From: Caulobacter sp. UNC358MFTsu5.1
GTDB taxonomy: Bacteria > Pseudomonadota > Alphaproteobacteria > Caulobacterales > Caulobacteraceae
Reading direction: 5' to 3'
DNA length: 64,000 nt
NCBI RefSeq assembly: GCF_000712075.1
Contig: NZ_JONW01000013.1
Coordinates: forward strand, 149,423-213,422
In this document: positions 36,201 through 45,030 of the stretch, in pieces
Layout of the letters: the number at the start of each line of letters is the position of its first letter
Position numbering within the stretch: position 1 is the stretch's first letter
The notes under the pieces: model-generated
What the model was told of the DNA's origin: nothing
Seen by the model: the letters and a program-made list of their open reading frames with translations, nothing else
The model's database searches: none
Translations under genes and position numbers: made by a program

Positions 36201-37304
36201 CTAAGGCTCGATGATCCTGCCGCCCGTCATCGGCGCGGCCACGCCGGTGGTTCCGGGGAAGCTGATCGGCAGCCCGCGCGCCGTGCGGGCGGCCAGGTAG
36301 GCGAAGGCCTCGGCCTCGATGGCGTCGCCGCGCCAGCCGACGGCTTCGGCGGTCTTGACCGGGACCGGCGCCCGTTCGGTCAGCGCCTTCATGATCTGCG
36401 GATTGTGACGGCCGCCGCCGCAGACGATCAGGGCGTCGGGGCGCTGGCCGTGCTCGAACGCCTTGACGACGGCCTCGGCGGTGAAGGCCACCAGGGTGGC
36501 GGCGGCGTCCTCGGAGGACAGGGGATCGACCAGGTCGAGCGGGAAATCATAGCGGTCCAGCGACTTGGGGGCCGGGCCGGAGAAATAGTCGCTGGCCAGG
36601 AAGGTGTTCAGCACCGCCTCGTCGACGACGCCCGCCGCCGCCAGCCGGCCGTTCTCGTCGAAGCGGCCCAGGCCGCGCGCCTGCAGCATCAGGTCGATCA
36701 TGCCGTTGCCCGGCCCGGTGTCGAAGGCCAGCAGGTCATCGTCGGGACCGATCAGGGTGATATTGGCCACCCCGCCGATGTTGAGCGCCGCCACCGGCGC
36801 CGGCAGGCCCGAGGCCCGGGCCCGGGCCGCGTGATAGATCGGGGCCAGCGGCGCCCCCTGCCCGCCCGCCGCCACGTCGGCCGTGCGGAAGTCGAAGGCC
36901 ACCGGCCGCCCGCAGGCGCGGGCCAGACGCTCGGCGTCCAGCAACTGCACCGTCCGGCCGATCCGGCCCGGATGCGGCCGCTCGTGCAGCACCGTCTGGC
37001 CGTGCACGCCCAGCAGGTCGAATTCGGACCAGGCCAGGCCGTGCTCGGCCAGGAAGCTCTCGGCGGCGTGGAAATGCTCGTCGGCCACGGCCTGGGCCGC
37101 CTCGGCGAAGATGTCGGGCGCGGGCTTGTCGCGCGGCCAGCCCCGCGCCACCTCCGTGGCCACCAGCAGGAGGTCGCGGGTCGCCTCGCGCAGTTTCCGC
37201 TCGCCGCACGGCCCGAAGGCCTGGATCTCGACGCCGTCGGTCTCGAGCACCGCCATGTCGACCGCGTCGAGCGAGGTGCCGGTCATGAATCCCAGGATAC
37301 GCAT
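36201..37304 (-). CDS. anmK: Anhydro-N-acetylmuramic acid kinase AnmK
   Basis: AnmK opens and phosphorylates 1,6-anhydro-MurNAc from peptidoglycan turnover to give MurNAc-6-phosphate. The 367-residue product shows the ATP-site start ILGFMTGTSLDAVDMAV, LGVHGQTVLHERPH, LNIGGVANITLIG, FDTGPGNGMIDL and the late VCGGGRHNPQIM. The ATG at 37304 places the conserved GTSLD at the usual distance from the N-terminus; upstream starts at 37349 or 37367 would add unconserved residues. No clear ribosome site precedes it. It is divergent from tyrS, a common pairing in alphaproteobacteria. Confidence 0.94.
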   Translation of the reverse strand: MRILGFMTGTSLDAVDMAVLETDGVEIQAFGPCGERKLREATRDLLLVATEVARGWPRDKPAPDIFAEAAQAVADEHFHAAESFLAEHGLAWSEFDLLGVHGQTVLHERPHPGRIGRTVQLLDAERLARACGRPVAFDFRTADVAAGGQGAPLAPIYHAARARASGLPAPVAALNIGGVANITLIGPDDDLLAFDTGPGNGMIDLMLQARGLGRFDENGRLAAAGVVDEAVLNTFLASDYFSGPAPKSLDRYDFPLDLVDPLSSEDAAATLVAFTAEAVVKAFEHGQRPDALIVCGGGRHNPQIMKALTERAPVPVKTAEAVGWRGDAIEAEAFAYLAARTARGLPISFPGTTGVAAPMTGGRIIEP

Positions 37305-37570
37305 GGTCTGGTTGACTGCCACGGCCCGCGCCGGGTAGCTAGGCCCCATGATCGACGCCCGCGTCATGCCTCGTCCGTATTACCGCCCGCTGCCATAGCG
37401 GGAGGCCGACGAAGCACGTCGCCGCCACCCCGCCTCGCCGGGGTCGTCCAAGATCGATCATGCGCTCCGGCCCCTCCCGGAGACCCCAAATGAAGTCCTC
37501 ACAACCCGATCCCGCCGTGCTAGACGGCCCCCCGTTGTCTTCGAATACGTCCAATTCAGAGAGTCGAGCC

Positions 37571-38833
37571 ATGTCCGCCGCCCCCGCCGCCTTCAAGTCG
37601 GAATTCCTCCAGACCCTGCAGGCGCGCGGCTACATCCACCAGATCACCCATCCGGCGGAACTGGACGCGGCGGCCGCCGGCGGGATCGTCACCGCCTACA
37701 TCGGCTTCGACGCCACCGCCCCTTCGCTGCACGTCGGTTCGCTGATCCAGATCATGATGCTGCGCCGCCTGCAGCAGGCCGGCCACAAGCCGATCGTCCT
37801 GATGGGCGGCGGCACGACCAAGGTCGGCGACCCCACCGGCAAGGACGAGAGCCGCAAGCTGCTGAGCGACGCCGACATCGCGGCCAACATCGCCGGCATC
37901 AAGCAGGTGTTCGCCAAGTTCCTGACCTTCGGCGACGGGCCGACCGACGCCATCATGGTCGACAACGACGCGTGGCTGAGCAAGTTCGGCTACGTGCAGT
38001 TCCTGCGCGACTACGGCGTGCACTTCACGGTCAACCGGATGCTGGCCTTCGACTCGGTCAAGCTGCGGCTCGAGCGCGAGCAGCCGATGACCTTCCTCGA
38101 ATTCAACTACATGCTGATGCAGGCGGTCGACTTCCTGGAGCTGAACCGCGCCCATGGCTGCGTGCTGCAGATGGGCGGCTCGGACCAGTGGGGCAACATC
38201 CTCAACGGCGTGGAGCTGACGCGCCGCGTCGACCAGAAGGCCGCCTTCGGCCTGACCACGCCGCTGCTGGCCACCGCCTCGGGCGCCAAGATGGGCAAGA
38301 CCATGTCGGGCGCGGTGTGGCTGAACGCCGAGCAGCTGAGCCCCTACGACTACTGGCAGTTCTGGCGGAACACGGAAGACGCCGACGTCGGCCGGTTCCT
38401 GAAGCTGTTCACCGACCTGCCCCTGGACCGCATCGGCGAGCTGGAGGCCCTGCCGGGCGCCCAGATCAACGACGCCAAGAAGGTGCTGGCCGACGAGGCC
38501 ACCCGCATGGCCCACGGCGAGGACGAGGCCCGCAAGGCCCGCGACGCCGCCGAGAAGGCGTTCGAGCAAGGCGCGCTGTCGGCCGACCTGCCGACCTTCG
38601 AGGTTCCCGCCGCGGACCTGAAGGCCGGGATCGTCCTGGCCAACTTGTTCGCCGACGCCGGCCTGGCCGCCTCGCGCGGCGAGGCCCGTCGCCTGGCCCA
38701 GGGCGGCGGGGTCAAGGTCAACGACAAGGCCGAGCCCGACGCCAACCGCGTGGTCACCGAGGCCGACCTGGTCGACGGCGTCGTCAAGCTGGCGGCCGGC
38801 AAGAAGAAGATCGTGTTGGTGAAGCCCGTTTAG
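37571..38833 (+). CDS. tyrS: Tyrosyl-tRNA synthetase
   Basis: TyrS charges tRNA-Tyr. The 420-residue class I synthetase has the HIGH-like signature in FDATAPSLHVGSLIQIMM, GGGTTKVGDPTGKDESR, MGGSDQWGNILNG (tyrosine site) and the KMSKS-like GAKMGKTMSGAVW. A C-terminal S4-like RNA-binding domain follows (ASRGEARRLAQGGGVKVND). The start at 37571 (MSAAPAAFKSEF) fits family length; the frame is open further upstream but without homology. The 266-bp gap to anmK holds the promoter and a leader; I see no T-box, which would not be expected here. Confidence 0.96.
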   Translation: MSAAPAAFKSEFLQTLQARGYIHQITHPAELDAAAAGGIVTAYIGFDATAPSLHVGSLIQIMMLRRLQQAGHKPIVLMGGGTTKVGDPTGKDESRKLLSDADIAANIAGIKQVFAKFLTFGDGPTDAIMVDNDAWLSKFGYVQFLRDYGVHFTVNRMLAFDSVKLRLEREQPMTFLEFNYMLMQAVDFLELNRAHGCVLQMGGSDQWGNILNGVELTRRVDQKAAFGLTTPLLATASGAKMGKTMSGAVWLNAEQLSPYDYWQFWRNTEDADVGRFLKLFTDLPLDRIGELEALPGAQINDAKKVLADEATRMAHGEDEARKARDAAEKAFEQGALSADLPTFEVPAADLKAGIVLANLFADAGLAASRGEARRLAQGGGVKVNDKAEPDANRVVTEADLVDGVVKLAAGKKKIVLVKPV

Positions 38834-38908
38834 GTATCGTATGCCCGGACGGGTCCGAGACTCGTCCGGGCCCTTCGACCCGTTGCGAGTGACTTGAGGA
38901 AGAGCACG

Positions 38909-39370
38909 ATGCTGGAACCCGGCGACAAGGCCCCCGACTTCGACCTAGCCACCGACACCGGCCGCGTCAGCCTTTCGGGCCTGAAGGGCAAGAACGTCGT
39001 GCTCTACTTCTATCCGAAGGACGACACGGCCGGCTGCACCTCCGAGGCCCTGCAGTTCTCGTCCGAGGTCGAGGAATTCGCCAAGCTGGGCGCGGTGATT
39101 GTCGGGGTGTCCAAGGACAGCGTCGCCTCGCACGCCAAGTTCCGCAAGAAGCACGACCTGACCGTCGAACTGGCGGCCGATTCCACCGGCGAGATCGTCG
39201 AGGCCTACGGGGCCTGGGTCGAGAAGAGCATGTACGGCCGCAAGTACATGGGCATCGACCGCTCGACTTTCCTGATCGACCGCGAGGGCGTGGTCCGCAA
39301 CGTGTGGCGCAAGGTGAAGGTGCCCAACCACATCAAGGCGGTGCTGACGGCCGCCAAAGCCCTGAAGTAG
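38909..39370 (+). CDS. bcp: Thioredoxin-dependent peroxiredoxin (Bcp family), lone Cys
   Basis: Bcp-type peroxiredoxins reduce peroxides. The 153-residue product has LEPGDKAPDFDLATDTGRVS and LYFYPKDDTAGCTSEALQFS, with the peroxidatic Cys in GCTSEA. Many Bcp proteins have a resolving Cys five residues later (CTxxAC); here the position is Leu, and this is the only Cys in the protein, so it must use a one-Cys mechanism. The ATG at 38909 follows GAGGAAGAG. A TTG 15 bases upstream is less likely. It lies 75 bases after tyrS. Confidence 0.9.
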   Translation: MLEPGDKAPDFDLATDTGRVSLSGLKGKNVVLYFYPKDDTAGCTSEALQFSSEVEEFAKLGAVIVGVSKDSVASHAKFRKKHDLTVELAADSTGEIVEAYGAWVEKSMYGRKYMGIDRSTFLIDREGVVRNVWRKVKVPNHIKAVLTAAKALK

Positions 39371-39575
39371 CGGTGTGGCGCGCCGGCCTCAGGCGTGCGG
39401 TTATCGCAACACTAAAAGCCCCCGAACGGTGGCAATCGGTCGCGGAACCTTTTATCGGTTGAATTGTTTAAGCAAAACGTCGCCCTGCGTTCACGTCGGG
39501 CGCGAAGTATCTTGCGCGTTTCCGCTTTCTCGTTGCATATCGCCGGGACCTTGAAAACGGGGGTTTCCTAGGGCG

Positions 39576-40730
39576 ATGGCGATCACGCGCTTCAAGCGAC
39601 TGCGACAATCCCTGGAAGAGCTGTTCCCCGAGCGCCACCTGTATGTGCGCTCCGGCGGCGAGATGCGCGGCTACGTTTTCTCCACCGGCAAGCAACTGAT
39701 GTGCGCCACGGGCGTCGCCGCGGCGGCGCTGTGGATGGGCGTGTGCACGGCCGCCATGATGGTCAACGCCCTGTCGGTCAGCTCGACCGACCAGATGGTC
39801 ATCAAGCAGAAGGCCTATTACGAGCGCCTCAACGCCGATCGCCAGGCCCGCCTGAACAGCGCCGTGGCCCAGCTGTCGGCCAGCAGCGGTTCGCTGGACG
39901 AGCTGGCCAGCTCGGTCGAGAAGCGCCACGCCGCCCTCGCCCTCCTGCTCAGCGACTTCAAGGGCGTGCCCGGCGCGGTCCAGGCCCTGCAGATTTCCAA
40001 GCCCCATACGCTGGGCGCCTCGCCGGTCGAGCGCATCCAGGCCACGCGGATGGATCAGGAGCGCCTGATCGACGCCGCCGAGACCTTCGCCAAGAGCCGG
40101 GCCGAGCGCCTGCGCCTGGCCATGCGGATGGCCGGCCTCGACGCCGGTTCGTTCACCGGCCGGGGCGGCTCGTCGCTGGGCGGCCCGCTGATCGAGGCCA
40201 AGGACCCCCGCGCCCTGGCCGCCGTGCTCGACGTCGACGAGGAATTCGCCGGCCGGATCCAGCACGCCGCCACCGACATGTCGGACATGCGCCAGCTGAG
40301 CGCCGCCTCGCAGAAGCTGCCCTTCTACCGCCCGACCAACAATCCGGCGCTGAGCAGCAGCTACGGCGTCCGCTTCGACCCGTTCACCCATCGCCCGGCC
40401 TTCCATTCGGGCCTGGATTTCCCCGGCTCGTTCTACACGCCGATCATGGCGACCGCCCCGGGCGTGATCTCGTTCGTCGGCGTGCGCTCGGGCTACGGCA
40501 ACGTTGTCGAGATCGACCACGGCAACGGCTTCAAGACCCGCTACGCCCACCTGCAGGCCGCTTCGGTCCGGGTCGGCCAGCGCGTGGCGATCGGCCAGCG
40601 CATCGCGGCCATGGGCTCGACCGGCCGTTCGACCGGTCCGCATCTGCACTACGAAGTATGGGTCAACGGACGGGCCCAGAACCCGAACCGTTTCTTGAAG
40701 GCTGGTGAGTATGTTCAGCAAGCAAGCTAA
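39576..40730 (+). CDS. M23-family peptidoglycan peptidase next to bactofilin (LmdC/LdpA-like)
   Basis: The 384-residue product has a cytoplasmic N-terminus, one transmembrane segment (about residues 43-65, MCATGVAAAALWMGVCTAAM), a periplasmic coiled-coil-rich region and a C-terminal LytM/M23 zinc endopeptidase domain. The zinc ligands are visible in AFHSGLDFPG and in GPHLHYEVWVNG; YAHLQAASVRVGQ lies between. It should cut peptide cross-links. Its end overlaps the bactofilin gene by 20 bases. Similar pairs in Caulobacter and Hyphomonas connect bactofilin with this peptidase for local wall growth; the match to LmdC/LdpA is by context and memory. Confidence 0.88.
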   Translation: MAITRFKRLRQSLEELFPERHLYVRSGGEMRGYVFSTGKQLMCATGVAAAALWMGVCTAAMMVNALSVSSTDQMVIKQKAYYERLNADRQARLNSAVAQLSASSGSLDELASSVEKRHAALALLLSDFKGVPGAVQALQISKPHTLGASPVERIQATRMDQERLIDAAETFAKSRAERLRLAMRMAGLDAGSFTGRGGSSLGGPLIEAKDPRALAAVLDVDEEFAGRIQHAATDMSDMRQLSAASQKLPFYRPTNNPALSSSYGVRFDPFTHRPAFHSGLDFPGSFYTPIMATAPGVISFVGVRSGYGNVVEIDHGNGFKTRYAHLQAASVRVGQRVAIGQRIAAMGSTGRSTGPHLHYEVWVNGRAQNPNRFLKAGEYVQQAS

Positions 40731-41196
40731 GGCGCCCAAGGGACCGGCCCGCATCGAGCCGCTGCCGATGTCCATGGCGCCCGTTCCCGAAACCGCCCGC
40801 AAGGCGCCGCCAAAGGTGGCGTCGCTGATTTCGCCCGACATCACCATCGAGGGCGGCATCACCGGCGACGGCGAGCTGCAGATCGACGGCGTGGTCCGCG
40901 GCGACGTGCGCGTCGGTCGGCTGACGATCGGCGAAACCGGCCACATCGAGGGCTCGGTCTATGCCGAGGCTGTCGAGGTCCGCGGACGCATCGTCGGGGC
41001 GATCACCGCCAAGCAGGTCCGCCTCTACGGCACCTCCTACATCGACGGCGACATCACCCACGAGCAGTTGGCGATGGAGACCGGGGCCTTCTTCCAGGGC
41101 CGCAGCCTGAAGTTCCAGCGTCCGGCCGCGCCGCCGCAGCCGGCCCCCGCGCCGCAGCCGGCGCCGACGCCCGCCCTGGCCAAGCCGGCCGGCTAA
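40711..41196 (+). CDS. bacA: Bactofilin (BacA-like)
   Basis: Bactofilins polymerise into filaments that position wall enzymes; in Caulobacter BacA acts at the stalk base. The 161-residue product has a short N-terminal tail (MFSKQAKAPKG), a right-handed beta-helix core (ISPDITIEGGITGDGELQID, then repeats through VRLYGTSYIDGDITHEQLAM) and a Pro-rich tail. The ATG at 40711 is chosen over a GTG at 40705. It overlaps the M23 gene by 20 bases, indicating coupling. A strong hairpin follows. Confidence 0.9.
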   Translation: MFSKQAKAPKGPARIEPLPMSMAPVPETARKAPPKVASLISPDITIEGGITGDGELQIDGVVRGDVRVGRLTIGETGHIEGSVYAEAVEVRGRIVGAITAKQVRLYGTSYIDGDITHEQLAMETGAFFQGRSLKFQRPAAPPQPAPAPQPAPTPALAKPAG

Positions 41197-41201
41197 AACA
41201 G

Positions 41202-41236
41202 AAACGCCCCGGATCGCTCCGGGGCGTTTTGCTTTT
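41202..41236. terminator. Terminator between bacA and prfB
   Basis: The stem AAACGCCCCGGA (41202-41213) pairs with TCCGGGGCGTTT after a 4-base loop, followed by TTGCTTTTT on the plus strand. On the other strand the stem is also followed by a T-rich stretch (TTTCTGTTTT). It is a convincing bidirectional intrinsic terminator for these convergent genes. Confidence 0.85.
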
Positions 41237-41254
41237 TCGAGGACCGCGCCGGCC

Positions 41255-42374
41255 CTAGGCCGAGGCGTCCCGCGTCGCCCCGACCCGCTGGGCCAGGGAA
41301 GCGCCCATGAAGGCGTCCAGGTCGCCATCCAGCACGCCCTGGGTGTCGGAGGTCTCGACGTTGGTCCGCAGGTCCTTGACCATCTGGTAGGGCTGCAGGA
41401 CGTAGCTGCGGATCTGGTGACCCCAGCCAATGTCGGTCTTCTGGTCCTCCAGCGCCTGCTGGGCGGCTTCCCGCTTCTGCAGCTCGGCCTCGTAGAGCCG
41501 GGCGCGTAGCATCTTCCAGGCCTCCTCGCGGTTCTGGTGCTGCGAACGGCCGGCCTGGCAGGCCACGGCGATGCCGGTCGGGATGTGCGTCAGGCGCACG
41601 GCCGAGTCCGTCTTGTTGATGTGCTGGCCGCCGGCCCCGGAGGCCCGGTAGGTGTCGGTGCGCACGTCGGCCGGGTTGATCTCGATCTCGATCGTGTCGT
41701 CGACCACCGGATAGACCCAGGCCGAGGCGAACGAGGTGTGGCGCCGGGCGCTGCTGTCGTAGGGGCTGATGCGCACCAGGCGGTGCACTCCGGCCTCGGT
41801 CTTCAGCCAGCCATAGGCGTTGGGGCCCTTGACCAGCAGGGTCGCGGACTTGATCCCGGCCTGGTCGCCGTCGGTCTCTTCGATCAGCTCGGTGGTCATG
41901 CCGTGGGCGTTGGCCCAGCGGGTGTACATCCGCAGCAGGATGCCGGCCCAGTCGCACGACTCGGTGCCGCCGGCCCCGGAGTTGATCTCGATATAGGCGT
42001 CGTTGCCGTCGGCCTCGCCCGACAGCAGGGCCTCGAGTTCGGCGCGGGCGGCGCGTTCCTTGATGGCCTTCAGTTGGGCGCGGGCGTCCTCCAGGGAGGC
42101 TTCGTCGCCTTCCATGTCGGCCAGTTCGGCGTAGTCGACGGCGTCCTTGACGTCGCGTTCGATGCTCTGCACGGCCTCGACGCGGGCGGCCAGGCTGGCG
42201 CGTTCGCGGGAGACCGCCTGGGCTTCCGACGGGCGGTCCCAGAGGGTCGGGTCCTCGACCCGGGCGTTCAGCTCATCGAGCTTTCTAAGGGCGACATCCC
42301 AGTCAAAGACGCCTCCTGAGCAGTCCCACGGACTGCTCGATGTCGGCCGCGGCGGCCTCGACATCCGGTCTCAT
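41255..42374 (-). CDS. prfB: Peptide chain release factor 2 (programmed +1 frameshift)
   Basis: RF2 releases peptides at UGA and UAA codons. Translation starts at the ATG at 42374 (MRPDVEAAAADIEQS), runs 23 codons to a TGA at 42303-42305, and continues after a +1 shift in the frame DWDVALRKLDELN to the stop at 41255, giving 372 aa. The shift skips one base at CTT TGA C. The main frame has the catalytic GGQ in ASGAGGQHINKTDSAVRL and, at the codon-recognition site, SPY where E. coli has SPF (RISPYDSSARRHTS). It lies downstream of mrcA on the same strand. Confidence 0.96.
42303..42317 (-). promoter_or_regulatory. prfB +1 frameshift signal
   Basis: Reading the minus strand, AGGAGG (42312-42317) is followed by CGT, then CTTTGAC. 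This is the classic arrangement: an internal Shine-Dalgarno three bases before the slippery CUU codon and an in-frame UGA stop followed by C. Low RF2 lets the ribosome shift +1, making more RF2. Confidence 0.95.
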
Positions 42375-42399
42375 CACGTAGCTCCGTGACAGTGTTGAA

Positions 42400-42423
42400 G
42401 GGCGCGGGACATAGCCCGCGCCC
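42400..42423. terminator. GC-rich hairpin between mrcA and prfB
   Basis: GGGCGCGGG (42400-42408) and CCCGCGCCC (42415-42423) form a perfect 9-bp stem with a 6-base loop in the 99-bp gap after mrcA. No T-run follows on the minus strand. It may reduce read-through into prfB. Confidence 0.5.
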
Positions 42424-42473
42424 GGAGTCGGCGCAATGACTCCCCGAAAGATTGGGGGGTGATCGGCCGTCGA

Positions 42474-44861
42474 TCAGTAGAGGCCGCTGATGTCCGGCGC
42501 CTGGGTGGGCGGCTTGGTCGGACCCTGGGTCGGGTTCGGGCCGATCTGGCCGCCGGGCCAGGCCTCGTCGTAGGGCTGCGGGCCGGTGCTCTCGGTCGGC
42601 GCCACGACCTTGGGCTCGGTGCCGGGGCGGAAGGCCTCGCGGATGCCCCGGACCATGGCGAACTTGGCGTTCTTGGGCGCCTTGAACTCGGTCTTGGGCT
42701 GGCCCTTCAGGGCCTCGCGCATGAAGTCCATGAAGATCGGCACCGGGCCGGTCGCGCCCGTTTCGCCCTCGCCCAGCGAGCGGTTGTCGTCGAAGCCGAT
42801 GAACACGCCGACCACCAGGTTGGGCGAATAGCCCATGAACCAGGCGCTGCGGTATTCGTTGGTTGTGCCGGTCTTGCCCGCCAGCGGATAGCCCAGCGAA
42901 CTGGCCTGGGCCGCGGTGCCGCGCTGGACCACGCCCTGCAGCATCGAGGTGATCTGGTAGGCGGTGATCGGGTCCATGACCTGCTCGCCCAGCGCCGGGA
43001 TGCGCGGGCTCTCATCGCCGTTGAAGCCGGCGTTGCAGCGGACGCAGTCGCGCTTGTCGGCGCGGAAGATCACCTTGCCCTCGCGGTCCTGCACCAGCTC
43101 GATCAGGTGCGGGTCGACCCGGCGGCCGCCGTTGACGAACGCGGTGTAGGCCGTGGTCAGCTTGAAGGGCGTGGTCTCACCCGCGCCCAGGGCCATGGCC
43201 AGAACCGGTGCCATGTCGTGGGTCACGCCGGTCTTCTTGGCGGTCTCGACGATCTTCTTCATGCCGACGCTCTGGGCCAGGCGCACGGTCATGGCGTTGA
43301 TCGACTGCTCCAGCCCCTTGCGCAGCGGCAGGGCCCCATAGAACTTCTTGTGGTAGTTCTCCGGGCTCCAGTCCTCGCCGTTGGCCCCCTTCAGGGTGAT
43401 GGCGGCGTCGACCACCACGCTGGCCGGCGTGTAGCCGTTCTCCAGGGCCGTGGCGTAGACGAACGGCTTGAAGGCCGAGCCCGGCTGGCGCATCGCCTGG
43501 GTGGCGCGGTTGAAGTTCGACAGCGAGAAGCTGTAGCCGCCGACCAGGGCCACGACGCGGCCGGTATAGGGCTCCATCGCCACCAGGGCGCCGTTGACGA
43601 TCGGGGTCTGGCGCAGGCGGTAGTTCGGCGAGCTGCCGGACTTCTCGACGAACACCAGATCGCCGACCTTCAGGCCCTTGGTGGCGTTGGCCCAGGCCAT
43701 GTCCTCGCCGGCGATGGCCCCCTCGCCTTCCCCCTTGGCCAGGCGGACGCCGCCCGAGGCCGAGGTGACGATGGCCGGGCGCCAGCCGCGGCGCTCCGAC
43801 GGCGGGGCCTTCTTCAGCGCCTGCTTCTCCCAACTTCCATCCTGGGCGGCGTCCAGCGCGTCGACATGACCCCAGGCGCCGCGCCAGCCGTGGCGGCGGT
43901 CGTACTTCTCGAGGCCTTCCATCAGCGCCACCCGGGCCGCGGTCTGCAGCCTGGGGTCCAGGGTGGTGCGCATGTAGTAGCCGCCCTCGTTCAGGCGGGG
44001 GCCGAGGGTGGCGACGCCGCGCTGGCGCACCTCCTCGACGAAATAGTCGGCGTCGCGGTACTTGGCGCGGCTGGGAGCGGCCTGGACGATCAGGTCCTCG
44101 GCCATCGCCTTGCGGGCGTCGGCCTGGCTGATCCAGCCCTGTTCGGCCATCTGGCCCAGGATCCAGTCGCGGCGGGCCTTGGCCTTCGCCTTGTTGCGGA
44201 TCGGATGGTAGTTGTCCGGCCCCTTCGGCAAGGCGGCCAGATAGGCGCATTCGGCCAGGCTCAGTTCGGGCAGCGACTTGCCGAAATAGTTGTAGGCCGC
44301 CGCGCCCACCCCGTAGGAACGGTAGCCCAGCCAGATTTCGTTCAGATAGAGCTCGAGGATCTGCTGCTTGGACAGCGACTGCTCCAGTCGGTGGGCCAGG
44401 ATCGCTTCCTTGAACTTGCGCCCGACCGTGGCGTCGCTGGTCAGCAGGACGTTCTTGGCCACCTGCTGGGTGATCGTCGAGCCGCCTTCCAGGCGCCGGC
44501 CCCGCGCGGCGTTGCCGATGTTGTTGAGCATAGCGCGCGAGAAGCCGCCGACGTCGACGCCGCCGTGCTTGAAGAAGTTGTGGTCCTCGGCCGCCAGGAA
44601 GGCCTGGGCCAGCTGGGGCGGGATCTGGTCGTAAGGGACGAAGATCCGGCGTTCCTTGCTGTACTCGCCGATCAGGGTGCCGTCCCAGGCGTAGACGCGC
44701 GTGGCGGTGGGCGGACGATAATCCTGCAGCTCGCCCGCGTCGGGCATGTCGTGGAACAGCCAGGCGGCGTAGATGGCGATGGTGAAGCCCGCCACGGCGA
44801 TCGCGGACAACACCGCGACGCCGGCGATGGCGATCCATCGTTCTCTGGGCTTCAGATCCAC
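42474..44861 (-). CDS. mrcA: Penicillin-binding protein 1A (bifunctional)
   Basis: This bifunctional wall synthase polymerises glycan strands and cross-links them. The 795-residue product has a cytoplasmic start, one membrane segment (WIAIAGVAVLSAIAVAGF), a GT51 domain (catalytic Glu in AAEDHNFFKHGGVD; EGGSTITQQVAKN; LELYLNEIWLG) and a transpeptidase domain with SxxK Ser in GSAFKPFVYA, SIN (EQSINAMTVRLA) and KTG (LAGKTGTTNEYRSAW). A Pro-rich tail ends DISGLY. The GTG at 44861 has a GGAGG ribosome site; the frame stays open to 44963. amiC is immediately upstream. Confidence 0.95.
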   Translation of the reverse strand: MDLKPRERWIAIAGVAVLSAIAVAGFTIAIYAAWLFHDMPDAGELQDYRPPTATRVYAWDGTLIGEYSKERRIFVPYDQIPPQLAQAFLAAEDHNFFKHGGVDVGGFSRAMLNNIGNAARGRRLEGGSTITQQVAKNVLLTSDATVGRKFKEAILAHRLEQSLSKQQILELYLNEIWLGYRSYGVGAAAYNYFGKSLPELSLAECAYLAALPKGPDNYHPIRNKAKAKARRDWILGQMAEQGWISQADARKAMAEDLIVQAAPSRAKYRDADYFVEEVRQRGVATLGPRLNEGGYYMRTTLDPRLQTAARVALMEGLEKYDRRHGWRGAWGHVDALDAAQDGSWEKQALKKAPPSERRGWRPAIVTSASGGVRLAKGEGEGAIAGEDMAWANATKGLKVGDLVFVEKSGSSPNYRLRQTPIVNGALVAMEPYTGRVVALVGGYSFSLSNFNRATQAMRQPGSAFKPFVYATALENGYTPASVVVDAAITLKGANGEDWSPENYHKKFYGALPLRKGLEQSINAMTVRLAQSVGMKKIVETAKKTGVTHDMAPVLAMALGAGETTPFKLTTAYTAFVNGGRRVDPHLIELVQDREGKVIFRADKRDCVRCNAGFNGDESPRIPALGEQVMDPITAYQITSMLQGVVQRGTAAQASSLGYPLAGKTGTTNEYRSAWFMGYSPNLVVGVFIGFDDNRSLGEGETGATGPVPIFMDFMREALKGQPKTEFKAPKNAKFAMVRGIREAFRPGTEPKVVAPTESTGPQPYDEAWPGGQIGPNPTQGPTKPPTQAPDISGLY

Positions 44862-45030
44862 GCAGCCTCCGTCGGGCGACGCAATTTCGCCCGCTCCGTT
44901 CGAATCCTCTAGAGCGCGATCGGCAAAAAGGTAAGCGGTTTCGCCGTCGCAGGGATCGGCCACGTCCGACGCGTCTTCCCCCGCATGGCTCTAGCGCGCA
45001 TCGGACGAGGCGCCAACGGCTCTCGCCGGG

